Shown: positions 1 through 9,038, counted from the stretch's first letter. The stretch: DNA of 64,000 nucleotides from Acidimicrobiia bacterium (GCA_022822525.1 JAJEBN010000015.1:1-64000), one strand, 5' to 3'. The notes: generated from the letters alone by a model not told the origin. Translations and numbers: made by a program.

Positions 1-2
1 TG

Positions 3-1889
3 TGGATCGCCCCCAACGTCGAGCACTACGAGTTCCTGCCGCCGCGTGATCCCCAACGCAATACCTGGACGCGTTCGCCGCATCCAGATGTGCAGGGGTA
101 TAGCTACCGCGACTACGGCAACCGGGTGGGTTTCTGGCGCATGACCGAGGTGCTCGACCGCTTCGGCGTCGTCGCCACGGCCTCCACCAATCTCGCCGTG
201 TTCGACCACTACCCCGAAGTCGGCGCTGCGATGGTCGAGCGGGGGTGGGAGATCATGTCCCACGGGATCTACAACACCCGCTACATCTCCTCGATCGATG
301 AAACTGACGAGCGGGCGTTCTACATCGAGTGCATCGAAGCGCTGCGCAGCCACACCGGGCAACAACTGCGCGGCATGCTCGGCCCTGCCGTGTCCAACAC
401 CGCGGCGACGCCCGACCTGATGGCCGAAGCGGGGCTGATCTATCACGCCGACTGGTTCCACGACGACCAGCCTGTGCCGCTGGCAACCCGCAGCGGGCAG
501 CGACTGGTGTCGGTGCCCTATTCGATGGAGCTGAACGACGTGCCGGTGTTCACCCAGCACCACGACCCGGACGAATTCGTGGCGATGGCGAAGGCCCAGC
601 TCGATGTCCTGCGCCGCGAAGCCGACGACGACGCAGGGGGCCGGGTGATGTGCGTGGCGCTGCACCCCTACCTGATGGGCATGCCGCACCGCGTTGACGG
701 GCTCGCAGCGATGCTCGACTACCTGATGAGCCACGACGACGTGTGGCAGACCACCGCCAGCCAGATCGCCCAGCACTACCTCGATCATCACTACGACGAT
801 TTCGTCGCTCACGAACCTGAGTCGCCGGCAGCTCGACCCATTGCTGTCGGGGGTGCCGTTGCAGACTCGGCCGGCACCGCGGGCCCGGCCCGCGAGAGCT
901 CCGCTAGCGGTGAGCGGGCCCTGGGTTACGAGTTCGGCCCAGCCCAGCACCAGCACGGCATGGACCACCCCTACTACGACTGGTCGCCGCTGCCGAGCCG
1001 GCCTCGCTTCGAGTGGCCCGAGCGCAGCCCGCTGGCGGTCGGCGCGGTCATCGTGCTCGAGCACGTCGAGTGGGAGCCTCCCCCCGACGCCTACTCGCTG
1101 CGCCGTCGCAGCGGCGGCCTGGCACGCCTGCCTGCACCCGACTACCCCCAGCTCACGAACCGCGAGTACGGCCACCGGGTCGGCATCTTCCGCCTGCTCG
1201 ACCTGCTGGACCGCCACGGCGTCGCCGCCACCGTCGCCGTCGACGCGCTGACCGCAGAGCACTACGGCTGGCTCGTCTCGCACCTCGTGGAGCGCGGATG
1301 CGAGATCGCCGGTCGGGGAATCGCCGCCACCCAGCTCATCACCTCCAAGAGCACAGAAGAGGAAGAACGGGATGCCATTGCGCGCAGCCTCGACGCGATC
1401 GAGTCCGCCACCGGCACCCGCCCGACCACCTGGTTCTCCGCTGAGGGGGTGGAGTCGTTCCGCACACCAGCGCTGGCGGCAGAGGCAGGGGTTGACACCC
1501 TGCTCGATTGGCCCAACGACGAACAGCCAGTCGGGATGACGACCGACGGCGTGCTGGCCGGCGTGCACCGGCCCGAGGGCACGGCACCGATGGTGTCGCT
1601 GCCGCTGTTCCTCGAAGCCGACGACGAGTTCGCCCTGTGGCACCGGCGTGTGTCACTCAACGGCTGGCGCGACATCATCACCGGCGCCGCAGCCCGGATG
1701 CACCGCGACGGCGCTGAACACCCCGCCGGCAGCCGCTTGCTGATGCTGACGCTGCGCCCCTGGCTGGCGGGCCAGCCCTTCCGCGCAGAGGTCCTCGACA
1801 ATGCGCTTTCCCAGGTGACCGCTCTCGGAAGTCTCCACACTGCCACCGCAGGCGAACTGGCCGCCCACGCCCGCACGGCGTTGGGCTGA
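3..1889 (+). CDS. Tandem PuuE-like polysaccharide-deacetylase-fold protein (5' truncated)
   Basis: The frame is open from the left edge, so the true start lies outside the window; about 628 codons are visible before TGA at 1887-1889. Two NodB/polysaccharide-deacetylase-like barrels lie in tandem, roughly codons 1-260 and 310-625. Copy 1 has YRDYGNRVGFWRM and then SHGIYNTRY, a pattern typical of PuuE/allantoinase-like members of carbohydrate esterase family 4, which hydrolyse C-N bonds. Copy 2 repeats the framework (YGHRVGIFRLLDLLDR) but reads AGRGIAATQL where copy 1 has SHGIYNTRY, so it may be a non-catalytic, structural copy. The substrate cannot be read from the sequence. The neighbour downstream is convergent, so no operon partner is visible on this side. 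The fold is fairly certain; the exact enzyme is not. Confidence 0.75.
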   Translation, partial: WIAPNVEHYEFLPPRDPQRNTWTRSPHPDVQGYSYRDYGNRVGFWRMTEVLDRFGVVATASTNLAVFDHYPEVGAAMVERGWEIMSHGIYNTRYISSIDETDERAFYIECIEALRSHTGQQLRGMLGPAVSNTAATPDLMAEAGLIYHADWFHDDQPVPLATRSGQRLVSVPYSMELNDVPVFTQHHDPDEFVAMAKAQLDVLRREADDDAGGRVMCVALHPYLMGMPHRVDGLAAMLDYLMSHDDVWQTTASQIAQHYLDHHYDDFVAHEPESPAARPIAVGGAVADSAGTAGPARESSASGERALGYEFGPAQHQHGMDHPYYDWSPLPSRPRFEWPERSPLAVGAVIVLEHVEWEPPPDAYSLRRRSGGLARLPAPDYPQLTNREYGHRVGIFRLLDLLDRHGVAATVAVDALTAEHYGWLVSHLVERGCEIAGRGIAATQLITSKSTEEEERDAIARSLDAIESATGTRPTTWFSAEGVESFRTPALAAEAGVDTLLDWPNDEQPVGMTTDGVLAGVHRPEGTAPMVSLPLFLEADDEFALWHRRVSLNGWRDIITGAAARMHRDGAEHPAGSRLLMLTLRPWLAGQPFRAEVLDNALSQVTALGSLHTATAGELAAHARTALG

Positions 1890-1957
1890 GACGGTCGGGC
1901 GCGGCAGTTGGCCTGCCCCGCAGTTCACGCGTACATCGCTGCAGCGACGAGGGATGG

Positions 1958-3313
1958 CTAGGCCAGGCGCCAGCCTCCCGGCTCAGGGACGGGAAGGCCG
2001 AGGTGATCGCGCAGCGTCGCGCCTGCGTACTCGGTGCGGAACAGGCCGCGGCGCTGCAGTTCGGGCACAACGATCTCGACGAAGTCCTCGAACGCACCCG
2101 GCATATGCGTACCTGCGATCACGAATCCGTCCACTGCACGCTCGGTGAACCACTCCTCGAAGTAGTCGGCCAACTCGACCGGCCCGCCCACGGTCGGGTG
2201 CGCCAGCCGGCCCCGGCCGGACACCTGCACGAAGTCGCGCACGGTCGGGTTGGCGCGCCCGGTGATCTGCAGCACCTGATTGCGGATGCCCTGGATGCCG
2301 GTCATGGCGTCGAGGTCGTCGTCGGACAGCGGCTCGTCGAGATCACGGCTGGCGAAGTCGAAGTTCAGCCCTTCCGACAGCAGCGAGAGGTCGTCGATGA
2401 GCGTCGGCAGCTCGTCGTAGACGGCACGGCGGTCCTCGGCTTCGGCCATCGTGCGGCCGACCACCGGGAACGTCAGATTGGTGATCTTCACCTGGTCGGG
2501 GTCGCGGCCGAGCGCCTCGATCTGGGACTTCACCGCGGCGTAGTGCTCAACGGCAGCATCCAGCCGCACCTGGCTGACGAACAGCAACTCCCCCCAGCGG
2601 GCCGCGAACGTGGTGCCGCGGCCGCTCTGGCCGGCCTGGATGACCACCGGATGGCCCTGCGGTGTGCGCGGCACCGTGAACGGTCCGCGCGACGAGAACC
2701 ACTGCCCTTGGTGGTCGAGCCGGTGCACCCGGTCGCCGTGCGCATACAGCCCTGCCGCCCGGTCGGCAGCAATCGCGTCGGCCTCCCATGTGTCCCAGTG
2801 GCCGTGCACGACCTCCATGAACTCATCGGCCCGCTCGTAGCGCACGTCATGGGCAGGTGCCGCGGCCAAACCCATGTTGCGGGCCTCGTTGTCGTTGACC
2901 GACGTCACCACGTTCCACGCCGCTCGCCCGCCGGTGAGGTGGTCCAAGGTCGAAAACACACGGGCCACATGGAAGGGCTCGTAGTAGGTGGTGGAGTAGG
3001 TGGCGCCCAAGCCGAGCCGGCTGGTGGCCATGCCCATCGCGGTCAGCACCGTGACCGGGTCGAGCTTGACGCAGCGAATGCCGGCCTCAACCGTGTGCCG
3101 GTGGTCGCCGCCGAACATGTCGGGCATCGCCAGCCGGTCATCAAAGAAGCCGAGATCGAAGCGACCCGCTTCGAGCACATGGCCGATGTGCCGGTAGTAG
3201 TCGAAGCTGGTGACGTCGTGGCGGGCGTCGGGGTGCCGCCAAGCGGCCGGGATGGTCGTGCAGTTCTGCGCCTGCAGAAATCCCACCAGCACGATTTGAC
3301 GCTGAGCGTTCAC
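1958..3313 (-). CDS. NtaA/SnaA/DszA-type flavin-dependent monooxygenase (LLM class)
   Basis: A 451-residue protein with a GTG start at 3313. It has the hallmarks of the nitrilotriacetate/DszA monooxygenase branch of the luciferase-like superfamily: an N-terminal FLQAQNCTTIPAAWRHPDA segment, GRFDLGFFDDRLA, LGLGATYSTTYYEPFHVAR, and GRAAWNVVTSVNDNEARNMG. Family members use FMNH2 from a separate reductase to oxidise sulfur- or nitrogen-containing or long-chain compounds in the cytosol. Length matches the family (about 440-460). No flavin reductase is adjacent, so reduced flavin must come from elsewhere. It is transcribed divergently from the NUDIX gene. Substrate unknown. Confidence 0.85.
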   Translation of the reverse strand: MNAQRQIVLVGFLQAQNCTTIPAAWRHPDARHDVTSFDYYRHIGHVLEAGRFDLGFFDDRLAMPDMFGGDHRHTVEAGIRCVKLDPVTVLTAMGMATSRLGLGATYSTTYYEPFHVARVFSTLDHLTGGRAAWNVVTSVNDNEARNMGLAAAPAHDVRYERADEFMEVVHGHWDTWEADAIAADRAAGLYAHGDRVHRLDHQGQWFSSRGPFTVPRTPQGHPVVIQAGQSGRGTTFAARWGELLFVSQVRLDAAVEHYAAVKSQIEALGRDPDQVKITNLTFPVVGRTMAEAEDRRAVYDELPTLIDDLSLLSEGLNFDFASRDLDEPLSDDDLDAMTGIQGIRNQVLQITGRANPTVRDFVQVSGRGRLAHPTVGGPVELADYFEEWFTERAVDGFVIAGTHMPGAFEDFVEIVVPELQRRGLFRTEYAGATLRDHLGLPVPEPGGWRLA

Positions 3314-3472
3314 GACAAGCGATCGTAGAGAGCAATCGAGCCCGAGGGGGGCTTACGGGCGGCCTCGCCCACCGATCTGACCGCATCACGCGCTTGCCGG
3401 ATCGGCAGCGGACGAGCCGTGGTGTCAAACTCAGCGGCCATGTCGAGCGCTGCGTCGAGCCCGAATCGAGTG

Positions 3473-4231
3473 ATGAAGCCGGACGGCGAGCTCGCGCACG
3501 ACGAGGCGCTGCGGGAACGGCTGGTGGCCAACCTGGCCAGCCACGAGGTGCGCCAGCACCCGGGCGAGGGTCGCAGGCACGCGGCGGTCGCGGTGATCGT
3601 GCTCGACAGCGATGCCGAACTGCACGGCTCTGACCCCGCATTCAGCGGCCTGAGTGCCCAAGAGCGGCGCGAGTTGCTGGCTGATATCCCGGGCGCTGCC
3701 GACGACCCGACGCTCACGGGCGATGTCGAGGGCACTGCGGGCGGGGCAGCGGTGCTGCTGACCCGCCGCGGCTCTCACCTGCGCGGCCACCGTGGCCAGT
3801 GGGCGCTGCCTGGCGGCCGGGTGGACGAGGGCGAGACCGTGCTCGAAGCTGCCATCCGGGAATGCGCCGAAGAGGTAGGCCTGGAGCTGACCGGCGACGA
3901 TCTGCTCGGCCGGCTCGACGACTATCCCACCCGCTCGGGCTATGTGATCAGCCCGTTCGTTTTCTGGCTTTCTGACGATCGGGAACCGGTGGCGAATCCC
4001 GCTGAGGTGGCCTCGGTGCACCGGGTCTCGCTGCGCGAGCTGACGCGTCCCGACTCGCCCCGATTCGTCAGCATTCCCGAGAGCGATCGACCTGTCGTGC
4101 AGATCCCCATCGGCGGCGATCTGATCCACGCGCCCACTGGCGCAGTGCTCTACCAATTCCGCGCCGTCGCGTACGACGGTCTCACCACCCGCGTCGACGA
4201 GCTGGAGCAGCCCGTGTTCGCATGGCGTTAG
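3473..4231 (+). CDS. NUDIX hydrolase, CoA-pyrophosphatase-like
   Basis: About 252 residues from ATG 3473; the frame is open further up to a GTG at 3419, so 3440 or 3419 are alternative starts. The NUDIX box G-x5-E-x7-R-E-x2-EE-x-G is present as GRVDEGETVLEAAIRECAEEVGL, after GHRGQWALPGGR. Proteins with this layout hydrolyse the pyrophosphate of CoA esters or nucleotide sugars. The region before the box holds a poorly conserved insert (around DIPGAADDPTLTGDVEG). The last codons and stop lie inside the first copy of a 27-base direct repeat (4220-4246), so the 3' end has been involved in a local duplication. No obvious operon partner. Confidence 0.82.
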   Translation: MKPDGELAHDEALRERLVANLASHEVRQHPGEGRRHAAVAVIVLDSDAELHGSDPAFSGLSAQERRELLADIPGAADDPTLTGDVEGTAGGAAVLLTRRGSHLRGHRGQWALPGGRVDEGETVLEAAIRECAEEVGLELTGDDLLGRLDDYPTRSGYVISPFVFWLSDDREPVANPAEVASVHRVSLRELTRPDSPRFVSIPESDRPVVQIPIGGDLIHAPTGAVLYQFRAVAYDGLTTRVDELEQPVFAWR

Positions 4232-4281
4232 CCATGCGAACCATCAGAAACAGCGCATGGCGTTAGCCATGCGAACCATCA
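4220..4281 (+). repeat. 27-bp direct repeat, two copies, each containing a hairpin
   Basis: The same 27 bases occur at 4220-4246 and 4255-4281, separated by 8 bases. Each copy contains the perfect inverted repeat GCATGGC-GTTA-GCCATGC (7-bp stem, 4-base loop). The first copy overlaps the last codons and TAG stop of the NUDIX gene. It may act as a 3' stabilising or terminator hairpin, duplicated once; there is no T-tract. Confidence 0.85.
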
Positions 4282-4429
4282 CCTGAACCCCACGCCGCCT
4301 GCCCGCGGCTGACGCACGTCTCGATCGTTCAGCGATTCGAAGCTGTGGCGCATTCCAGCGAGATTTCGCGTGGAACCTCTTGCGGTCCTCGTTCGTTTTA
4401 TTACGAAATTGTTACAAAAGGACTGCAGA

Positions 4430-6166
4430 ATGAAGACAACACAGCCGCCGAGGCGAATGCTCGTCGGAGCGACCGCCCTGGCATTGCTGCTCTTCCTCCC
4501 CACCCCCGGGGCATCTGCAGCCAGCAACGTGGCACGTCAGGAGATCGTGCCGACGGTCACGATCACGGCCGATGCCACCGCCCACAACGAGGCCGATGGA
4601 CCGATGGGCTTCACACTCCATGCCAATCCGGCGCCGGCTACCGATCTCGAGGTGAATCTCGACTCCCAGATGACCGGCGTGATCTTCACCGACGTCGTCG
4701 AGCGTTCCTTCACCGAGACGATTTCGGCCGGTGATTCGACGCACTCATTCGACTTCACGATTGTGAACGACTTCATCGTCGAGCCCGATGGCGAGGTGAC
4801 CATCTCGATTGCCGACGGCGAGACGATCTATGTGGCCGGTACCCCGTCATCGGCCGAGACGGCACTCGTCGACGACGACGCTCCGATAGCCGTGTCGTGG
4901 GACGACTCGACCATTCACGTCGACGAGAACGCAGGCACCGTCGTCGTGCCGATCTTCCTGAGCGTCGCAAACGGCGAGCCTCCGGGGACGTGGAAATCGA
5001 CCACCGGCGTTCACGAGGGCAATTCGTTCATCGTGACGACGCAACCCGTGACGGCCGATCCGGGAGAGGACTTCGTCTACCAGTCCCCCGACTTCGCCTT
5101 CGACATCGGCTCGTTCACCATGGACGAATCCGGCAACTACTCGCTGAGCGTCGATTTCGAGTTTGAGATCCTCGACGACACGGAGGTCGAGCCCGACGAG
5201 ACCCTTCAGCTCGAGTTTGAGCACCTGATCGCGGAGCCGCTGCAAAACGACGGCACGGTGCTGCCGACCCAGCCCAAGACCGTCGTCATCACCGACAACG
5301 ACGGCGACCCGCCCGAACCGCCGGATCGGCCATGGCCACCGCCGGATTACTGTCCGACGCATCCCGATACGCCCGCAAACACCTCGACGCCGCTCACGGT
5401 GGAAGTGGGAGGCAGCACCGAGGGCGACTTCTGCGGCAAGGACGACGCCGACTGGGTGCGCGTCAACCTGAGGGCGGGTCAGGCGTACCGCATCGAGGGC
5501 ACTTACACCCCGCCCCGCGGCGAGGGCCACATCTACATCGGCGCAATGCGTGATCCCGACGGAGGGCTCATCACCGGCTCGCACTCGTTCGACGGCAACC
5601 CCGACGGCACCTCGAACACTCCGGGCTACATCAACTTCCGCCCCACCGAAAGCGGCGCCTACTACATCGTGGCCGGCGACATGAATTGGTGGGATTTCCA
5701 GTACGCCACCGGGCCCCTTCCCTGGCGGATCGAAGTCAACGAGATCGACCTGCCGCCCGACGACGTACCCGACATCCACCACCTCACGCTGGAGTTCAAC
5801 AACTACGGGCAGCTCGTGGCCTCCGTCGACGGCACCATCAACACCCACGGTGACCGCGACACCTTCGCCGTCGACGTGGTGGTCGGGCACCAGTACTTCG
5901 TGGAAATGCGCACCCGCAGCGGCTCAGGCATCTTCAACTGCATCCACAGAATCACTCCGGAGGCGGCACCCGAGGACTCGACGGGCGGCGCATGGTTCGG
6001 CTGCCAGCATCAACCGGGCTGGAAGGCCTACCTCTGGTTCACGGCCCGGCACGAGGGGCGCTACCTCGTCACCGTCGGCTCCGAGAACGGCACGGGCGAC
6101 TACGAACTGCGCATCAAGGACACGGATGCTGTGCCGCCAAGACACCTCGACAATCCATCGCCCTAG
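4430..6166 (+). CDS. Secreted Calx-beta / PPC-like surface protein
   Basis: About 578 residues from ATG 4430, chosen because AAAGGA precedes it and a signal peptide starts there: a basic MKTTQPPRRM segment, a hydrophobic ALALLLFLP core and an Ala-x-Ala site near ASA-AS. Residues about 30-150 and 155-300 look like two Calx-beta-type beta sandwiches, each ending in a short acidic stretch (VDDDAPI; ITDNDGDPP). After a proline-rich linker, two pre-peptidase C-terminal (PPC)-like beta domains follow, recognisable from DDADWVRVNLRAGQAYRIEGTY and HGDRDTFAVDVVVGHQYFVEM. No catalytic domain or sortase motif is visible. A role in extracellular adhesion or as a scaffold is inference. A strong hairpin follows the gene (6179-6227). 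Confidence 0.7.
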   Translation: MKTTQPPRRMLVGATALALLLFLPTPGASAASNVARQEIVPTVTITADATAHNEADGPMGFTLHANPAPATDLEVNLDSQMTGVIFTDVVERSFTETISAGDSTHSFDFTIVNDFIVEPDGEVTISIADGETIYVAGTPSSAETALVDDDAPIAVSWDDSTIHVDENAGTVVVPIFLSVANGEPPGTWKSTTGVHEGNSFIVTTQPVTADPGEDFVYQSPDFAFDIGSFTMDESGNYSLSVDFEFEILDDTEVEPDETLQLEFEHLIAEPLQNDGTVLPTQPKTVVITDNDGDPPEPPDRPWPPPDYCPTHPDTPANTSTPLTVEVGGSTEGDFCGKDDADWVRVNLRAGQAYRIEGTYTPPRGEGHIYIGAMRDPDGGLITGSHSFDGNPDGTSNTPGYINFRPTESGAYYIVAGDMNWWDFQYATGPLPWRIEVNEIDLPPDDVPDIHHLTLEFNNYGQLVASVDGTINTHGDRDTFAVDVVVGHQYFVEMRTRSGSGIFNCIHRITPEAAPEDSTGGAWFGCQHQPGWKAYLWFTARHEGRYLVTVGSENGTGDYELRIKDTDAVPPRHLDNPSP

Positions 6167-6178
6167 CTAGGCACCACC

Positions 6179-6227
6179 GGCACCGGTCTCGCACCAGCAG
6201 TCCCCAAATGGGTGCGGGACCGGTGCC
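6179..6227 (+). terminator. Strong 17-bp stem-loop after the Calx-beta gene
   Basis: Arms 6179-6195 and 6211-6227 pair over 17 bases with a single G-T wobble around a 15-base loop. There is no T-run, so this is a hairpin of the kind used as a terminator or mRNA end in high-GC bacteria rather than a classical intrinsic terminator. It lies between two convergent genes and could serve both. Confidence 0.65.
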
Positions 6228-6234
6228 TCATGCT

Positions 6235-6312
6235 CGGCCTCAACCGAGCGCTGTCACACCCGTGCCCGGCCTCAGCCGAGCGCTGTCACACCCGTGCCCG
6301 GCCTCAGCCGAG
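6235..6312. repeat. 32-bp tandem repeat, 2.4 copies, overlapping a gene end
   Basis: Units at 6235-6266 and 6267-6298 differ at one base. A partial third unit (6299-6312) runs into the last codons and stop of the minus-strand FAD oxidoreductase (stop at 6304-6306). The unit contains the hairpin-like CTCGGC-CTCA-GCCGAG. It looks like a tandem duplication of that gene's 3' border. Confidence 0.8.
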
Positions 6313-7614
6313 CACGGACATCGATGAGCCGTGGAGGTCGCGATTGCGCGAGAACGTGCCCATGTCGATGTCGAAGCCGGTGTGCTTGCCAGCCACCACG
6401 ACCGGATCCGCGTCGTGGTCGTGGCCAGCTTCGACCGCCCCGATCAGCTCGGCCATGCAGTGGCCGGCCACCGCAGCATTCTTGAACTGATTGCCGCTGG
6501 TGCCGATGGCCACGTAGAAGCCGTCGAGCGAGGTGCGGTCGTAGATCGGAATCCAGTCGTCGGTCACGTCGTACACGCCCACGATGCCCCTCGGCTGGTG
6601 CGGCAGGCCAAGGTCGGGCATGCGCCGAGCGAACCGCAGCACGTGGGTTTCCCACTGCTCGCGGGTGAGGTCCTGCGAGCAATCGTCGACCTCGTCGGCG
6701 GTGAGCCATTCCAGGTCTGCCATGTCGAGTTCGAGCGAGCCGATCAGGATGTTGTTGCCCACCTCGGGCCGCACGTAGCAGCCGCAGTCGTCGTCGGCCA
6801 TCGCCGCGCCGACGTGCTCGAAGTCGAACCCAGCCGGTGAGGGCACGTGGTACACCTCCTTGCGCTGCGGCCGGGTGCTGACCGTCATGTCGTCGAGCAC
6901 GCCGGCCAGTTCGTTGATGGCACTGCTGTGCGGACCGGCCACGTTCACGACGACCGGCGCGGCCAGCACCTCGCCATCCGCCAGCACGACGCCCTCGGCT
7001 CGACCTGATCCGGCGATCCCCACGACGGTGGAGCCGAAGCGAAACTCTGCTCCTGCGGCTTCCGCCGCCAGCCGGAGATTGTGGGCCGCAAGCTGCGGGT
7101 CGCCGATGTAGCCGGCTTCGGGAGTCCACAGCGCACCGTCCAGCTGCGATGTCGGCTCGGCCCAGAAATCAGCATCGCTGATCTTCCTCGGCGGGCCGAA
7201 CTGCGACAGGTCGAAGTGCCCGAGCCGGGCGACCGCCTCGTCGCGATCCCAGATCTCGTAGGGCACGCCGAGCGCCTCGAAGTGCGGCACGGGCAGCAGG
7301 TGCGGGCCGTCGCCGCTGATCAGCGTGAGCATTCCGCACTTCGTGAACGTGGCGTAGCCGGCCTCGTCGCAGTCGCCGATGTGATCGAGCCAGTTCAGCC
7401 AATACTGCAGACCCTCGTACGACATCGCCACCCCCGCCCGGGTGGAATACGTGAATCGCACTATGGCCGACGAGGCGCTGGTGGATCCCTGGCCGGCGCC
7501 CGGGTTGCGATCGACGCCCGCCACCCGCCAGCCACGCCGGGCCAACTCACAGGTGACGGCGTTGCCGATGACACCCGCTCCGATGACAACGGCGTCGAAA
7601 CTCTGCTCGCTCAT
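6304..7614 (-). CDS. DAO-family FAD-dependent oxidoreductase (sarcosine/glycine oxidase-like)
   Basis: 436 residues. The N-terminus carries the FAD dinucleotide motif VVIGAGVIGNAV and then RNPGAGQGSTSASSAIVR, a segment typical of the D-amino-acid oxidase/sarcosine oxidase beta-subunit fold. The C-terminus has DWIPIYDRTSLDGFYVAIGTSG, the usual second FAD contact. Family members oxidise the C-N bond of glycine-type or N-methylated amino acids. It starts 6 bases after the stop of the upstream Xaa-Pro peptidase and is probably co-transcribed, so it may process imino or N-alkyl amino acids released by peptide turnover; that link is inference. Its 3' end has been tandemly duplicated downstream. Confidence 0.83.
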   Translation of the reverse strand: MSEQSFDAVVIGAGVIGNAVTCELARRGWRVAGVDRNPGAGQGSTSASSAIVRFTYSTRAGVAMSYEGLQYWLNWLDHIGDCDEAGYATFTKCGMLTLISGDGPHLLPVPHFEALGVPYEIWDRDEAVARLGHFDLSQFGPPRKISDADFWAEPTSQLDGALWTPEAGYIGDPQLAAHNLRLAAEAAGAEFRFGSTVVGIAGSGRAEGVVLADGEVLAAPVVVNVAGPHSSAINELAGVLDDMTVSTRPQRKEVYHVPSPAGFDFEHVGAAMADDDCGCYVRPEVGNNILIGSLELDMADLEWLTADEVDDCSQDLTREQWETHVLRFARRMPDLGLPHQPRGIVGVYDVTDDWIPIYDRTSLDGFYVAIGTSGNQFKNAAVAGHCMAELIGAVEAGHDHDADPVVVAGKHTGFDIDMGTFSRNRDLHGSSMSVLG

Positions 7615-7620
7615 CCGGCT

Positions 7621-9003
7621 TCAGCCGATACGGATCGGCTTGTCGATCGCGGCGGTCAGCACTTCGGGATCGCCGTCGGTCACCAGCACGTCGTCCTCGA
7701 TTCGAATGCCGCCGAAGCCCCGCAGCTCATCCACGCGTTCCCACACCACAGCTTCGGCGAACTGCTCCCGCCGGGCCGCGTCGCCGAGCAGCGCATCGAT
7801 GAAGTAGATGCCCGGCTCGACGGTGGTGACCATGCCGGGCTCGAGGAGTCGGTTCGGACCCAGCCTCGACAGCAGAGGATCGTCGCTGGGCTCGCGGCTG
7901 TACGGGACGCTCGTGATGTCATGCACCGACAGGCCAAGCAAGTGGCCTAGTCCGTGGGGGAAGAACAGCGCGACAGCGCCCTGGGTCACCAGCTCTGCAG
8001 GGTCTCCGCGCAGCAGCCCCAGCTCGACCAAGCCGGCGCCGAGGATGCGGGCGGCGGCCAGGTGCACTTCCCGCCAGACCTTGCCCGGCCGGCACATGTC
8101 GATGGTCTGCTGCTGAGCGCTGAGCACCAGCTTCCACAGAAATTCCTGCTCGTCAGTGGGGTCGGCACCCACGACCATCGTGCGCGTGACATCGCTGGCA
8201 TAACCGCCGTGCTGCGCGCCAGCGTCGATGAGCAGCAGGTCGCCGGCCTCGACGGTGCGCGTCGCGGGACGCAGCGGGTCATCGCCCGCATAGACGTAGT
8301 GCAGGTAGGCACCGTGCGGGCCAGACGCCACGATGCTGTCGTAGGCCACCCGGGGTGCCCCGGCGGCATAGAACTGCGCCTCCATGCCGATCTGGATCTC
8401 GCGCTCGGTCATGCCCGGCGCGGCGTTGGCGTACACCCAGTCGAACCCTGCCGTGCTGGCCTCGGCGGCCTGCCGGATGTCGTCGATCTCAGCGTCGTCC
8501 TTGGTGATGCGCTCCAGTGCAATCGCCGCGCTCAGCCGCAGCACCATGGCCCCGGCCGAAGCGTCAGCGTGCTTCGCGGCATCGCCGCCGGGCGTGTCAG
8601 TCGCGGCCGGAGGTGGCAGCGTCTCGGGCATCGTCGCACCGGCGCCCAGCTCGATCACCGTGCGTTCGCTGCGCTGGCCCAGCCAGGCCTCCAGTTCGTC
8701 CAGCGGCTGACCGACCGGCGTTGGCGGCTGCTCCCAGACGAGCCGCTCGGGCGTGAAGCGAGGACCGAACAGCTCCCACTCGCCGACAGCGGCGTCGAAA
8801 GCCAGTGTCGTTCCCGGCGAGCCCACCGCCGTCAGGTAGGCGACATCGGGATGGGGCAGGAACGCATGGTGCTGATCTGTGCCCGACCAGCCCGCCGGCT
8901 CGCCTGCGCGCAAAACCACCACCTCATCGGTGAGCTCCCAGCGCTCGGCCACTCGCGCCCGCCGCTCGGCCAACACCTCGTCCGTCGGCTTCACGCCGCG
9001 CAC
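7621..9003 (-). CDS. Xaa-Pro aminopeptidase-like M24 metallopeptidase
   Basis: 460 residues with GTG start at 9003 (GTG at 8994 possible). The pita-bread catalytic domain covers about residues 180-450 and keeps all five M24 metal ligands: D260 (LLLIDAG), D271 (SDVTRT), H354 (GLGHLLGL), E396 (TVEPGIYF) and E436 (IRIEDDV). Full ligand retention argues for a dinuclear aminopeptidase P-type enzyme rather than creatinase. The N-terminal domain (residues 1-170) resembles the aminopeptidase P N-domain. It would remove the residue before proline from cytosolic peptides. First gene of a likely two-gene unit with the FAD oxidoreductase. Confidence 0.9.
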   Translation of the reverse strand: MRGVKPTDEVLAERRARVAERWELTDEVVVLRAGEPAGWSGTDQHHAFLPHPDVAYLTAVGSPGTTLAFDAAVGEWELFGPRFTPERLVWEQPPTPVGQPLDELEAWLGQRSERTVIELGAGATMPETLPPPAATDTPGGDAAKHADASAGAMVLRLSAAIALERITKDDAEIDDIRQAAEASTAGFDWVYANAAPGMTEREIQIGMEAQFYAAGAPRVAYDSIVASGPHGAYLHYVYAGDDPLRPATRTVEAGDLLLIDAGAQHGGYASDVTRTMVVGADPTDEQEFLWKLVLSAQQQTIDMCRPGKVWREVHLAAARILGAGLVELGLLRGDPAELVTQGAVALFFPHGLGHLLGLSVHDITSVPYSREPSDDPLLSRLGPNRLLEPGMVTTVEPGIYFIDALLGDAARREQFAEAVVWERVDELRGFGGIRIEDDVLVTDGDPEVLTAAIDKPIRIG

Positions 9004-9038
9004 CCTAACGCCACAGGTTGGCCTACCGGCTCAGCCTC

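Noticed and set aside
2003-3328. Long plus-strand open frame of 441 codons opposite the LLM monooxygenase
   Set aside because: Composition is Arg/Ala/Gly/His-rich with no family motif, and it is the antisense shadow of a well-conserved gene. High GC produces many such frames.
6235-6312. Possible CRISPR array
   Set aside because: The units are directly adjacent without unique spacers and run into a gene end. No cas genes are present.
7621-9003. Creatinase paired with sarcosine oxidase
   Set aside because: The M24 protein keeps all five metal ligands, whereas creatinase has lost metal binding. The pair is better read as Xaa-Pro peptidase plus a DAO-type oxidase.
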